From positions 3,596,001 to 3,660,000 of the forward strand of contig JAILXR010000001.1 of NCBI GenBank assembly GCA_050789445.1: a stretch of DNA of 64,000 nt, written 5' to 3'. Both the position numbers and the translations under genes were made by a program. Source of the stretch: JAWSVE01 sp050789445 (lineage in GTDB: Bacteria > Pseudomonadota > Gammaproteobacteria > Pseudomonadales > Cellvibrionaceae). Below the pieces are notes generated by a model that worked only from the letters and a program-made list of their open reading frames with translations, did no database searches and was not told the DNA's origin. The number at the start of each line of letters is the position of its first letter. The stretch's first letter is position 1. Positions 19,201 to 27,310 of the stretch are shown in pieces.

Positions 19201-19423
19201 AAATAAAGATTTTATTGAGGCAATTGAACTAGGGCAAAAAGGCTTGTCGATTGATGATGTTAATGAACCCATTTATGTTTCTATGATGACCGCATATGAT
19301 AAGTTGAATCAGAAAGATGCGGCAAAGCATTTGTATGAGCAATACCAACAAATTATTCAGTCAAGATACAATATAGAACCATCGCAAGATATCAAACATG
19401 TATACCACTCAATAATAGGCTGA
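16256..19423 (+). CDS. Large MalT-like ATPase with C-terminal SARP/BTAD domain
   Basis: A 1055-residue STAND-type signal-transduction regulator. Walker A is GAPGAGKTT at residues 37-45 and Walker B is FYCIIDDYPD near 121-130, as in MalT-type LuxR proteins. A long helical-repeat middle (about 330-800) resembles TPRs. The output is not a LuxR HTH: from about residue 820 there is an OmpR-like winged helix (VRVTTLGEFSITVNN, then VTLSRLRKLIG) followed by a bacterial transcriptional activation domain with EPIYVSMMTAYDKLNQKDAA. Ligand and targets are unknown. The ATG at 16256 is preferred over a TTG two codons earlier. Confidence 0.85.
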   Translation: MLKAKFRPPKLQDVVERPRVIDRMSKASASKSIWIAGAPGAGKTTATLQYLESTGVPYFWYRLDQEDSTPAGFFESAKALTEGLGRSLDGLPSFTLSTSENIFRFAQSFFSQLFENWQAPFYCIIDDYPDVPSESVLHRLVATAIGCLPSNCHIIVLSRNLPKGDLVRLLVNRDIALIDKEEILFDADEMSSFLKTNGVNDGEEIKKISHQAKGWVAGVILLLHGKKNMDLKSVPVETDDHQMLFEYFAREEYRNYHEELKTILKLTAYIPQFSVKMAEELVGLSSIVIEEHLSEQHKAGHFIEKRDVDGVVKYQYHPLYRHFLKGIGQQEISPDEHTKILLKASKLAIDDNQVEVAASLMAGAQDWDNLIKLCIKQSNDVLGKGRSSEFLWWVNKIPDEKKEKSVRLLLSQARALHMENHKDASKIYHKAFELSQLTDDVNGVFTAWAGVAMVYTMDWGDLHRIDNHLKIFEKLKNKYPECDEIIVKVFCMCAVWWCVNWRTPEGFDFEQLEKNSIGLLQENKIPSQRLQLCSALMWHYALRGKSHYTEYVEAIAAQDVLQQSIDPFVLWNANNTKNLYFAITAKLDDVIAATAEAEFFARKWSFPKGGLAQFEMAYTHLLAGDAESAKASLEKISVSSVTKILENAAYQVCEGWYLCEVGEYEKAIPVLQAAEKNSEKSGYILGVVICNYLQIFSHAKTNKKELSIIFLNQLKKIKEKMFSKHLELKILLAEAWLSINAEEPNEDVSLKVNSALVFARKNGIINYFGKLSNMLSSVYGYALSEKIETEYVLKLIGLQRIRPDDFGRILPDWPWPVRVTTLGEFSITVNNQLLDLSRQSARPLQLLKFLISRARTPISVPELIESLWPELDGEKGANNYKVTLSRLRKLIGKESVIQNDSKLSLSRSHCWIDAWVVQGLVKRTEVKEFWIGKQLNRSHQLLELCKGAFLPNESDYWLVSYRNEIHKDYLSLLSAVTEGFVENKDFIEAIELGQKGLSIDDVNEPIYVSMMTAYDKLNQKDAAKHLYEQYQQIIQSRYNIEPSQDIKHVYHSIIG

Positions 19424-19545
19424 GTCCTGAAAATGAGTTTTTGATAAAAGGTAGCAGGGATGTTTTTTCCGGACGAGATATGTTCGTTAGTGCTTTCAAT
19501 ATAGATTTAACGTATGAATATACCTTTGAGGCTATAAGTCCTAAC

Positions 19546-20019
19546 TTATAGGAGGTGTCTTTCATCGATAGGATTAAAGTAGTTGGCTGAGTCAATTAAA
19601 GAGTTTGCTGTTAATGCTGGAACTCCGTATACAATAGTATTAGTACCGAAATCGTTTTTAATTTTTTCTAATAGCATATCGAAGTCACCGTCACCTGATA
19701 ATAAGACAACAGTATCAACCTCTTTTGCGCAACTCATAACGTCAATAGCAATTCCAACGTCCCAGTCACCTTTTGCAGAGCCGTCAGCTCGTTGTAGAAA
19801 AGGTTTTAGTTTTACGTTGAAGCCAATACTTTTGAGTACGTTTTGAAATTGAAGTTGTTTTTCATCGCCGCGATGTATGGCATAAGCATTTGCGAGAACG
19901 ATATCACCTTGCCGACTTATTTCGGACCAGAGCGCGCGATAGTTAAATTGGCGTTGGTAAGCATCTCTTGTTGTGTAATAGATATTTTGTATATCAGCAA
20001 AAATGGCAATTTTTTTCAT
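19546..20019 (-). CDS. NYN-domain (LabA/DUF88-like) ribonuclease
   Basis: A 157-residue NYN/PIN-fold protein. Acidic active-site residues are visible in IAIFADIQN (first Asp), KGDWDVGIAIDVM and VVLLSGDGDFDMLLEKI, which is the full metal-binding constellation of the family. Bacterial LabA-like proteins are predicted RNases; the substrate is unknown. An 8-bp perfect inverted repeat (19532-19551) overlaps the stop codon. The gene lies 42 bases downstream of rhlE on the same strand, so co-transcription with an RNA helicase gene is plausible. Confidence 0.88.
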   Translation of the reverse strand: MKKIAIFADIQNIYYTTRDAYQRQFNYRALWSEISRQGDIVLANAYAIHRGDEKQLQFQNVLKSIGFNVKLKPFLQRADGSAKGDWDVGIAIDVMSCAKEVDTVVLLSGDGDFDMLLEKIKNDFGTNTIVYGVPALTANSLIDSANYFNPIDERHLL

Positions 20020-20061
20020 TTATTAATTCTTCGGCCGCTATCTATTTGGTTTGTTGCTTTT

Positions 20062-21441
20062 TTACTTCGGCATAGCTATCGGTTTGCGCCGACTAGATGA
20101 AGACGATTTGTTTTGATCATTCTTTGCTGCGCTTCCTTCACTTCTTTTATGTTGACCGTAAGGGCTGTTTTTCGAAGAGTTAGGCTTTTTTCGAGAATCC
20201 TTTCCGCTATAGTTTCTATTGGAGCGACTGTTCGTTCTTTTATTGTTTTGATTTTGTGGTTTTTTGGGTGCTCTCACTATTCGGTTAAGATCAGATGCAG
20301 GAAGGTCGTGATCAGGCTCATAGCCGTCTATGATTTCGCGTGGCAGTATTGTTTTAATGAGCCTTTCGATATCGGATAGTAATTTAAATTCATCTGCACT
20401 GACTAACGAAATGGCTTGTCCTGTGGCGCCAGCGCGTCCAGTTCGTCCTATGCGATGAACATAATCTTCTGGTACGTTGGGTAAATCAAAATTAACTACT
20501 TGTGGGAGTTGGTCAATGTCCAGACCTCTAGCCGCAATATCGGTAGCCACTAAAACACGAACGGCATTACGCTTAAAGTCAGCTAGGGCTTTAGTGCGAG
20601 CACCTTGGCTTTTATTTCCATGTATTGCAGCCGCTTTTATTCCACCCTCATTGAGGTAGGTTGTTAATTTATTCGCACCATGTTTTGTTTTACTAAAAAC
20701 AAGGACTTGTTGCCATTGATTATCAACAATCAGCTCGAGTAGTAATGAAGATTTCTTTTTTTTGTCGACTGGACAGATCCACTGTTTCACATTTTGTGCT
20801 GTAGAGTTAGCGGGTGCGACAGAAATTTCAGCGGGGTTGTTGACTAAGCCTTTTGCTAATTTGCGAATATCTTCAGAGAAGGTGGCAGAAAATAATAGAT
20901 TTTGTCTTTTTTGAGGTAATAACTTAATAACTTTTTTAATGTCATTAATAAAGCCCATGTCGAGCATGCGATCGGCTTCATCTAAAATAAAGACTTCGAC
21001 CTGATTAAATTTCACGGCATTTTGATTGAACAGATCGATAAGTCTTCCTGGCGTGGCGACAAGTACGTCGACACCTTTTCGAAGTTTCATCATTTGCGGA
21101 TTGATTTTTACGCCCCCAAAAACAACCGTTGAAGTGATCGGTAGATATTTACTATAAGTTGAGACACTTTCAGCAACTTGAGCGGCTAATTCACGAGTAG
21201 GCGTTAGTACTAAGGTGCGAATATGGTTCGGGCGTACTCTCTCTCCTCCAGATAAAACCTCTAGAAGTGGGAGAGTAAAACCTGCTGTTTTCCCTGTGCC
21301 CGTTTGAGCGGCCGCCATTACATCGCGACCTTCCAATATAAGGGGTATAGCTTTTTGCTGAATAGGAGAGGGCGTTGTGTAACCTTTTTCAGATACAGCT
21401 TTAAGTATTGGGTCAGATAACCCGAGGGTGGTAAAACTCAT
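20062..21441 (-). CDS. rhlE: DEAD-box ATP-dependent RNA helicase RhlE
   Basis: A 459-residue DEAD-box helicase. The Q-motif is at YTTPSPIQQKAIP, motif I is AAQTGTGKT, Ia PTRELA, II DEAD, III SAT, and VI HRIGRTGRAG. After residue 380 comes a basic, low-complexity tail rich in N, K, R and S, typical of RhlE and thought to anchor on RNA. It opens MSFTTLGLSDPILKAV, as RhlE does. No Shine-Dalgarno sequence precedes the start; the bases just before the ATG read ACCTCC on the coding strand, the reverse of what is expected. Confidence 0.92.
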   Translation of the reverse strand: MSFTTLGLSDPILKAVSEKGYTTPSPIQQKAIPLILEGRDVMAAAQTGTGKTAGFTLPLLEVLSGGERVRPNHIRTLVLTPTRELAAQVAESVSTYSKYLPITSTVVFGGVKINPQMMKLRKGVDVLVATPGRLIDLFNQNAVKFNQVEVFILDEADRMLDMGFINDIKKVIKLLPQKRQNLLFSATFSEDIRKLAKGLVNNPAEISVAPANSTAQNVKQWICPVDKKKKSSLLLELIVDNQWQQVLVFSKTKHGANKLTTYLNEGGIKAAAIHGNKSQGARTKALADFKRNAVRVLVATDIAARGLDIDQLPQVVNFDLPNVPEDYVHRIGRTGRAGATGQAISLVSADEFKLLSDIERLIKTILPREIIDGYEPDHDLPASDLNRIVRAPKKPQNQNNKRTNSRSNRNYSGKDSRKKPNSSKNSPYGQHKRSEGSAAKNDQNKSSSSSRRKPIAMPK

Positions 21442-21721
21442 ATGGAGGTCTCAAATAGGGCTATGGCTTGTCTATCAAGCGGCTTTGGCTGCGCAGCTTA
21501 CCGGATAGGCGCTGTCAGCGCTATTAATTACCGTTATCACTTCAGGTGATGGATAGGGTTAGAGGTATACAAAAGGAAGTTGAAAAAATAGAAAGGAGCA
21601 GCGAGAAGGAGAAATAAAAAGTGGCGAGGTGAACTCTAGGAGCTTAACTTGCCTATTTCGTCTTGAGACATTACAAGGGTGGTCGGCCGAAAACAATTTT
21701 TTTGTCTATTTTGTGCTGCCT
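21442..21721 (-). promoter_or_regulatory. Leader region upstream of rhlE
   Basis: About 280 gene-free bases separate cti from rhlE. On the minus strand the segment just upstream of rhlE contains a hairpin around 21506-21524 (AGCGCTGACAGCGCC on the transcript strand) and ends in GACCTCCAT directly before ATG. A structured leader is plausible for a DEAD-box helicase, but no known riboswitch class was recognised. Confidence 0.35.
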
Positions 21722-24088
21722 TTAGCGGTTTTGAATTCTATTGAAATCAAAAATACCAGACTCAAGTGGTGATTGTCTTTTAGCTTTTTTATGCAGTTCG
21801 TCACTGATCTTCCAAAAGTGTTCATTGGTTCTGCGAACACCAAACCTATCAAGAAAATGCGTGTAATCTTTTTCTGTTTTTAATAGCTGGATCATTTCAA
21901 CCATTTCTGGGATTTCTTTTACAGAAATATCTAATAAAACATTGGGATAAGCTCCGATAAAGCCATTGGCAATCGTTAAGGTATCTTCATTTTTCAAATG
22001 ACGATCACTCTCATCAAACATGGAAGTTATATTCGTATACTTGTTATTACTGAGTAACGTAAGAGCACCATAATTTTGAATGTTGATAAAAAGAGATTGG
22101 GGGAGTATTGCTGCCGGAATACCTATGACTTGACGTAATTTTTTAAGTTCGTCAATTGATGTCTTAGGAAGATCAGATGATCCAAGGTGATATTTGTTGT
22201 TGGCAATTGAATTCCCAAGGTGAGATTTCAGTGCTTGATATAATTCTAGCTTCGGTTTTTCAGTTGTGTAATGTTGAGATGTTTTTTCTGCATCTTTTTG
22301 AAAATAAGCTTTAAAATAATCTTCGACTTCATCCGTTGCGTTGCGATACCAGTTACTCACTTCACTCGCTCGAGATTCATCGGGTAAGAAAGCAAGAAAG
22401 TTCATTTCCGATTCCATCCTTAAAAAATCCATATACATACGAGTCATTGCTTGATGTGATACCGAACCAAAAACATCGAACCCAGCAACTAATAAATAAT
22501 GAATGCGTTCAAGTATTGGGTAATCAATCACCCAGGCGGTTTGAGGTGGTTCGCCGACAAGACCTTTTACAACAGTTGCGCTATCAAAGTGTCTGAAAAC
22601 TGTTAGAGCGGCATTTGGATTTTTACCATAACCATCCCAAATCATAGATAAGCTACTTTGATCAAAATCTTTATAGTGCTTACGTACAAATTCACCTTTT
22701 GCTTTTAAATAGCGTTGTTGAGATTTAGCGTACGTCCGCCAGTGGCCGATTGACAAAAAACCGCTTTCAGCTGCAGCTGGCATCCTTAAATGCTTATCTT
22801 GCTTGGATAAAAACTTCGAAAATTCCGTTGTTTTCATTTGGCTTGGAGCTACAAAAAATACCCAGAAATTATCTTGAATCACATTTAATGCAATAGACCC
22901 TCGGCAAACAGCACCTTTGATAAAATTCATGATCGTGTATTGACCTTCGTCTAATAAAAACGAATGTCTTATAAAAGCGGGGATAGCTTCAAAAGTAATG
23001 AAGGGATTAGAGGCTTTTTCCGTGGTGTAACTCGGTACTTTTTCAACAGAGTATTCTGTTTCAAAAAACCATTCAGACCACTTTTGTTGTCTAGCCTTAT
23101 TGATTAGATAAGGCATATGCGTTTTATCAATAATACTAGAAGGATCTTTCCATAAACGATAATAAACACGTTTTACTTTTGGATCGTCATAGGGTCTTCG
23201 TGTGGCTATACGCTCAATCGGTTGCCCAGGTGGTGTCTTTGAGCGAACCAATTTGAAAAAAGATGTCTCATTACCTAAATCTTCAAAATATAAATGTGCT
23301 AAATATAAATGCTCAAAGAGATAGCGTGAAACCAGTTGTTCTTTTGCTGAGCTGCCATTAAAAAATGATTCCCATGATTCGATATTCTTTAATGATTTTT
23401 CTGATAGCGGCTTTGGCATCCCTGATTTAGCTCCTTGTGCTAACCAGGAGCGAAGACTTGAATATTCATTTTCGGGAATATCGATCATACCAAATGGCAT
23501 TCCCCATTGAGGATGCTCTTTGGCAAAAGCATCAAATTCTTCAATAGTTGTGCATTGCTGTTCTCGCTCTAAAGAGAAATCAAATGTGTCGGGTAATATT
23601 TTTTCACCCGGCAATGGGTTTGATTTTTTTAATTCAAGCATTTTAGCCATTAGGCCTGCCTGTAAGTTTGCTTTGGCTGTATCTTCTCGTTCATTAATGA
23701 CGGGATGAAAATCCATCTCGCGCCAAGCGGCGGTAGTTTGTGCATCTTGGAATAACCGTGTTTGTCTTCCTTCTAATAAGCGACGACCATTATAGACTTG
23801 CTCTTCAGTGCCACCTCTCAAGATACCTTGATAGGATTCTAGTTTTAGTTGACAGGGAGCGTCGTAACAGCCATGACAGACAACACAACGCTTTTCCATA
23901 ATCGGCCGGATATCTTGCTCGTAGGATAAGTCGCGTTGTGATTCAGGGGTATACTCACGGATGTTTTGCTGACCGAATAGAGAGTCATAACTCATAACGG
24001 CTAGAGATGTGCAGCCGACTATCACTAAGGTGACGACTGTAATGCAGGCAAATTTAATCTTTTTAGCGTGTAAAAGAGGAGATGTCAT
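21722..24088 (-). CDS. cti: Fatty acid cis/trans isomerase
   Basis: A 788-residue exported haem protein that converts cis to trans unsaturated acyl chains in membrane phospholipids during solvent, heat or osmotic stress. An N-terminal hydrophobic segment ends in VIVGC (Cys26), which reads as a lipobox, so the mature enzyme may be a lipoprotein. The c-type haem site is C68-V-V-C71-H72, followed by GCYDAPCQLKLESY, a strong Cti signature. Length matches the Pseudomonas and Vibrio enzymes. It is monocistronic or follows the M48 gene at some distance. Confidence 0.94.
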   Translation of the reverse strand: MTSPLLHAKKIKFACITVVTLVIVGCTSLAVMSYDSLFGQQNIREYTPESQRDLSYEQDIRPIMEKRCVVCHGCYDAPCQLKLESYQGILRGGTEEQVYNGRRLLEGRQTRLFQDAQTTAAWREMDFHPVINEREDTAKANLQAGLMAKMLELKKSNPLPGEKILPDTFDFSLEREQQCTTIEEFDAFAKEHPQWGMPFGMIDIPENEYSSLRSWLAQGAKSGMPKPLSEKSLKNIESWESFFNGSSAKEQLVSRYLFEHLYLAHLYFEDLGNETSFFKLVRSKTPPGQPIERIATRRPYDDPKVKRVYYRLWKDPSSIIDKTHMPYLINKARQQKWSEWFFETEYSVEKVPSYTTEKASNPFITFEAIPAFIRHSFLLDEGQYTIMNFIKGAVCRGSIALNVIQDNFWVFFVAPSQMKTTEFSKFLSKQDKHLRMPAAAESGFLSIGHWRTYAKSQQRYLKAKGEFVRKHYKDFDQSSLSMIWDGYGKNPNAALTVFRHFDSATVVKGLVGEPPQTAWVIDYPILERIHYLLVAGFDVFGSVSHQAMTRMYMDFLRMESEMNFLAFLPDESRASEVSNWYRNATDEVEDYFKAYFQKDAEKTSQHYTTEKPKLELYQALKSHLGNSIANNKYHLGSSDLPKTSIDELKKLRQVIGIPAAILPQSLFINIQNYGALTLLSNNKYTNITSMFDESDRHLKNEDTLTIANGFIGAYPNVLLDISVKEIPEMVEMIQLLKTEKDYTHFLDRFGVRRTNEHFWKISDELHKKAKRQSPLESGIFDFNRIQNR

Positions 24089-24293
24089 AAAATCACTTTG
24101 GCAAGCGCTTATAAGAATTTCATTAGATTACCAAACTTCTACGCTAAAAGAGAAAAAATAGTTCATTTTTTAACAGGGAGGTAATAGCTTTTGCTTCTCT
24201 AGCAAATAAGTGGATAGGTAGGTTTGGCATTTAATTTGATTCTTAGAGCTAATTTATGAGGAATATTAGCGGGATCGAAGTGATTAAGATTAA

Positions 24294-25190
24294 TTAATGC
24301 GGTTTGAGTGGAGAAATAAAATTTGGTAGTGGCGTCAAATGAGATTGTTTTTCTGCCGGTGTTAATGATTCAGGAGAACCTAGTTTTTTGTTGAATTCAT
24401 GGATAGCATTAATTCTTCGATCATCCATAGGATGAGTTGTTAATATTTCTGGGGTTATGCTGTTGCCGTGGATTTCTTTAAATATAGTAAATAGTTCATC
24501 GGCACCTATAGCGTGCCCGTAGTGTTTATATAGTGACTTCATCGCTTCATTGTCAGCTTCAGTTTCTTGATCTCGACCAAACTTTAACGAAGTGACTAAA
24601 CCTACGCTACCCACAAGCTCTTGGGAAAAGCCACTATCCCCAAAACCAGTTAGGCTGGCGAGGGCGAGTCCTATGGTGACTCCCCTGCCTAAAGAAATAA
24701 TCGGATCACGATGTTTTATATGGGCAATTTCATGACCCAGTACCATCGACAGAGCATTTTCTGAAGAGAGCTTTTCAATTAATCCGCGAAACATAAAAAC
24801 ATGTCCACCCAGTGTGGCGAAAGCATTCACAGTTTCATCATCCACGTAGTGAACTGTGATGTTCATGTTTTCAGGAAGTTCTTGTTGGGTTGCTAATTGA
24901 TTCGCGAGCTTTTGCAGATAAGTTTCAATGCGTAAATTATTTTCTTGATTATTAGAGTCGCGTTCTGTGATTTCTGAGTTAAATAGCGTTGAGTTAAATC
25001 GAGCGGCTAATTTAGCTTCAGTTTCAAAGGGAATAAAGCGAACTAGGTGCTCGGCAGCAAATGCTAAGCAAGCGATTGTAATAATCACAGCAATGCTGAC
25101 AGCGGCAATAAGCCATGCAAATTCTTTCAATGGATGATCCGGAGAGACATTAATGCCTTCGGGTATCTTGGGATTTCGGTGAACTGTCAT
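24294..25190 (-). CDS. M48-family zinc metalloprotease
   Basis: A 298-residue membrane-anchored peptidase. One TM helix is at about residues 27-47, and the catalytic domain faces the periplasm with the zinc motif H153-E-I-A-H157 in LGHEIAHIKHRDP and the downstream acidic ligand in DQETEADNEAM. TTHPMDDRRINAI near the C terminus is another M48 hallmark. It resembles HtpX/Oma1-like or LoiP-like envelope quality-control proteases; there are no TPRs, so it is not BepA. It is 42 bases downstream of a YbjQ-like gene and probably in the same operon. Confidence 0.9.
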   Translation of the reverse strand: MTVHRNPKIPEGINVSPDHPLKEFAWLIAAVSIAVIITIACLAFAAEHLVRFIPFETEAKLAARFNSTLFNSEITERDSNNQENNLRIETYLQKLANQLATQQELPENMNITVHYVDDETVNAFATLGGHVFMFRGLIEKLSSENALSMVLGHEIAHIKHRDPIISLGRGVTIGLALASLTGFGDSGFSQELVGSVGLVTSLKFGRDQETEADNEAMKSLYKHYGHAIGADELFTIFKEIHGNSITPEILTTHPMDDRRINAIHEFNKKLGSPESLTPAEKQSHLTPLPNFISPLKPH

Positions 25191-25232
25191 AGTGAGTTCA
25201 ATATTTTTAGGCTTTCTATTACGTGCTAGTTT

Positions 25233-25673
25233 TTAATAGAGTGCAGTTCCGTAAGCATACACCTCCACGCTGCCAACCTGCTGTTTTTTTCCTTTATAGA
25301 TAGAGGCGGTTTCTAATTTAACATTAATAATGGTGTGTGCTCCAAGTGCCTGCGCTTTTGCTTTCATTCGCAAAATTGCTTCTCGTCGCGCGCGATCTAT
25401 CAGTGATTCATAGGCGCTAACTCGTCCACCAACCAAGCCACGTAAACTGGCTGCGATCTTTTTAAAGTAATCAATAGAGATGACAACGTTTCCGCAAACT
25501 AATGTCGATTCACTTTTGTCCGTGAGATCATGTGGGTAGCGTTTTGCAAAAGTGAGAAGGTTAGCTAATTCTTCTTCTCTTTTAAGAATTGAGGTGAAAT
25601 GGCGTTTTTCTACCCAACGACCGGAAAAGTAACCAATGACTAATAAAATAAGGAAAAAATAAATATCATGCAT
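25233..25673 (-). CDS. Membrane-anchored YbjQ/UPF0145-like protein
   Basis: A 146-residue protein with an N-terminal TM helix (about residues 3-20, IYFFLILLVIGYFSG) and a YbjQ-type domain: LRGLVGGRVSAYESLIDRAR, then AKAQALGAHTIINVKLETAS and ending VYAYGTALY. YbjQ folds form pentameric rings; function is unknown. It is a diverged paralogue of the next gene upstream (25777-26091), sharing the G-A-x-x-x-x-N-V and YGTA motifs, and precedes the M48 protease. Confidence 0.85.
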   Translation of the reverse strand: MHDIYFFLILLVIGYFSGRWVEKRHFTSILKREEELANLLTFAKRYPHDLTDKSESTLVCGNVVISIDYFKKIAASLRGLVGGRVSAYESLIDRARREAILRMKAKAQALGAHTIINVKLETASIYKGKKQQVGSVEVYAYGTALY

Positions 25674-25776
25674 AATGAAAATATTCGCTTTTTATATTAA
25701 AAATATATTAATTAGTAACTCTCGATAAAAAAGTTTCATATTTTTTGAAAGTTAATTCTTAAGGTTGTATTTTCGA

Positions 25777-26091
25777 TTACTCTAAAACGACAGCAGTCCC
25801 ATAAGCAAACAGCTCGGCAGCACCAGCAGTAATTGATGATGTGGACAATCGAACATTAACAACCGCGTTTGCGCCAATAGCTTCTGCTTGTTGCTCCATT
25901 CTGGTAAGCGCTTCTTCACGAGCTTCTGTTAGTAATTCGGTATAGCCTTTGAGCTCGCCGCCAAAAATATTTTTAAATCCAGCCATTAGGTCTCGACCAA
26001 CATGCTTTGCGCGTACAGTATTTCCCTGAACCATACCAAGGTGCTCTTTGATGCGTCGCCCTGGAACCATTTCAATATTTGTAATTAACAT
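25777..26091 (-). CDS. YbjQ/UPF0145 family protein
   Basis: A 104-residue cytoplasmic protein of the heavy-metal-binding-domain-like UPF0145 family. Signatures are GNTVRAKHVGRDLMAGF, ELKGYTELLTEAREEAL, and AEAIGANAVVNVRLSTSS ending in LFAYGTAVVLE. It is the compact, canonical member of the pair; the downstream paralogue has a membrane anchor. Function remains unproven in the family. Confidence 0.93.
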   Translation of the reverse strand: MLITNIEMVPGRRIKEHLGMVQGNTVRAKHVGRDLMAGFKNIFGGELKGYTELLTEAREEALTRMEQQAEAIGANAVVNVRLSTSSITAGAAELFAYGTAVVLE

Positions 26092-26310
26092 AGTTGAATG
26101 CCTTGTGCATTTAATAATGAATACTGATGAATTATTAGTGTAATTACTCGGAGTGTCTATGAATAAATAGGTAAGTCGTTAACTTAACTCTACCGGCTGG
26201 CGTTTTCTAGGTTGATCCCGCTAATTGTGCACCTGAGGTAGGCAAAGATGATGTGGTATTGAAACTTACTTTTTGAAAAAAGAAGATGGATAAATAGGTA
26301 GATAAAAAAA

Positions 26311-26344
26311 CGGCTCTATATGGATAAGGAGAACCATAGAGCCG
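26311..26344 (-). terminator. Rho-independent terminator of the tetR-type gene
   Basis: On the minus strand a hairpin with 9-bp arms (CGGCTCTAT at 26336-26344 and ATAGAGCCG at 26311-26319) is followed by seven or more Ts. It lies about 30 bases past the stop of the TetR-family gene. Confidence 0.8.
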
Positions 26345-26373
26345 AAAAAGGTTGTACAAAATTGGCAATGTTT

Positions 26374-27021
26374 TTACATATGAATTTTCCAGCTATTTTG
26401 TAAATTAAAAATAAATTCCTTTTTAATAGCTTTTAGGTCAGTGTTTTTTTTGTCGATTAGCCATAGCGTCATTATGCCTCGTAAGCTCGCTATGATTATG
26501 GTGGCTTGTTTTTTAGGATCTAAATCCGATTGAATCTCATTTTGAGTTATCGCATGTTTGATATGAAGCGCTAAATTTTTGATGGCATGTTCATTCATGT
26601 TGGAAATAAAAGGTTGTAATGCGCCGTTGGTCATCCCTTCGGCAATAATTAATTGGAAGGCAAGGGTGATATGTGAGTCTTTCGATACACCGTAAAAATA
26701 TTGGTCAATGACGGCATAAACCATTGCAAGACCGTCGTTGATATTCGACTTTTTTTTGAGGTTGCTATTGAACCGAGATGCAATGTGATTGATGACCGAA
26801 ATCAAGAGTTCATTTTTTTTCCCAAAGTGGTGGCTCGCGATACCTCGACTATAGCCTGCCATTTCTCCTGCGGCTGCCAGCGTAAGACCGCCCAACCCTT
26901 TGTCGGCGATGATTCGAGTGGCCGCTTCTGTAATCTTGCGTTCAGCTGTTTCTCGTCTTTCACTTTGGGTGCGTCGAGATTGCGTTGGTTTAATGGATAG
27001 GGACGGCATTGTCTCTCTCAA
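26374..27021 (-). CDS. TetR/AcrR-family repressor
   Basis: A 215-residue TetR-type regulator. The HTH lies at about residues 25-70: KITEAATRIIADKGLGGLTL, then AAGEMAGYSRGIASHHFGKK, where HHFGKKNEL is the standard end of the recognition helix. The C-terminal ligand domain is unclassified. It is divergent from the PQQ dehydrogenase cassette and probably controls it; a perfect 17-bp operator-like palindrome sits between them at 27092-27108. An alternative ATG exists four codons downstream. Confidence 0.88.
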   Translation of the reverse strand: MRETMPSLSIKPTQSRRTQSERRETAERKITEAATRIIADKGLGGLTLAAAGEMAGYSRGIASHHFGKKNELLISVINHIASRFNSNLKKKSNINDGLAMVYAVIDQYFYGVSKDSHITLAFQLIIAEGMTNGALQPFISNMNEHAIKNLALHIKHAITQNEIQSDLDPKKQATIIIASLRGIMTLWLIDKKNTDLKAIKKEFIFNLQNSWKIHM

Positions 27022-27091
27022 ACATGTCTAAATGATTTCTTGGGACGAGCAGTGTTAACGGCTGCACAGCATTAATGATCAATAGGTTTTG

Positions 27092-27108
27092 TATTCATTA
27101 GATGAATA
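27092..27108. promoter_or_regulatory. Candidate TetR operator
   Basis: Perfect inverted repeat TATTCAT-TAG-ATGAATA, arms of 7 bp around 3 bases, located 71 bases upstream of the TetR-type start and about 200 bases upstream of the divergent cassette. Size and position fit a TetR-family dimer site; binding is inferred. Confidence 0.5.
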
Positions 27109-27310
27109 TAACTTACTGGTTGACCAACAAGTATGTTATTCAGATAATAGCGGCTTGTCATCCTTAATTTTGGGCAATGACACAATAAATATAATAATGA
27201 AAAGAATAGGCGGACTCATATTTCGCTACTGTTTAGTTCGTGCATTTTCATTACTTTACTCAAGTATCATTTTTATTTCCATTTTTGTTAATGTTAATTC
27301 AGGGGTTATC

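Noticed and set aside
19532..19551. 8-bp perfect inverted repeat at the NYN gene stop
   Set aside because: No T-tract on either strand, so not called as a terminator; mentioned under the gene only.
27089..27310. Upstream extension of the CMD-like lipoprotein frame
   Set aside because: It would place 74 residues before the signal peptide and runs through the candidate TetR operator; GTG 27311 with AGGGG is a better start.
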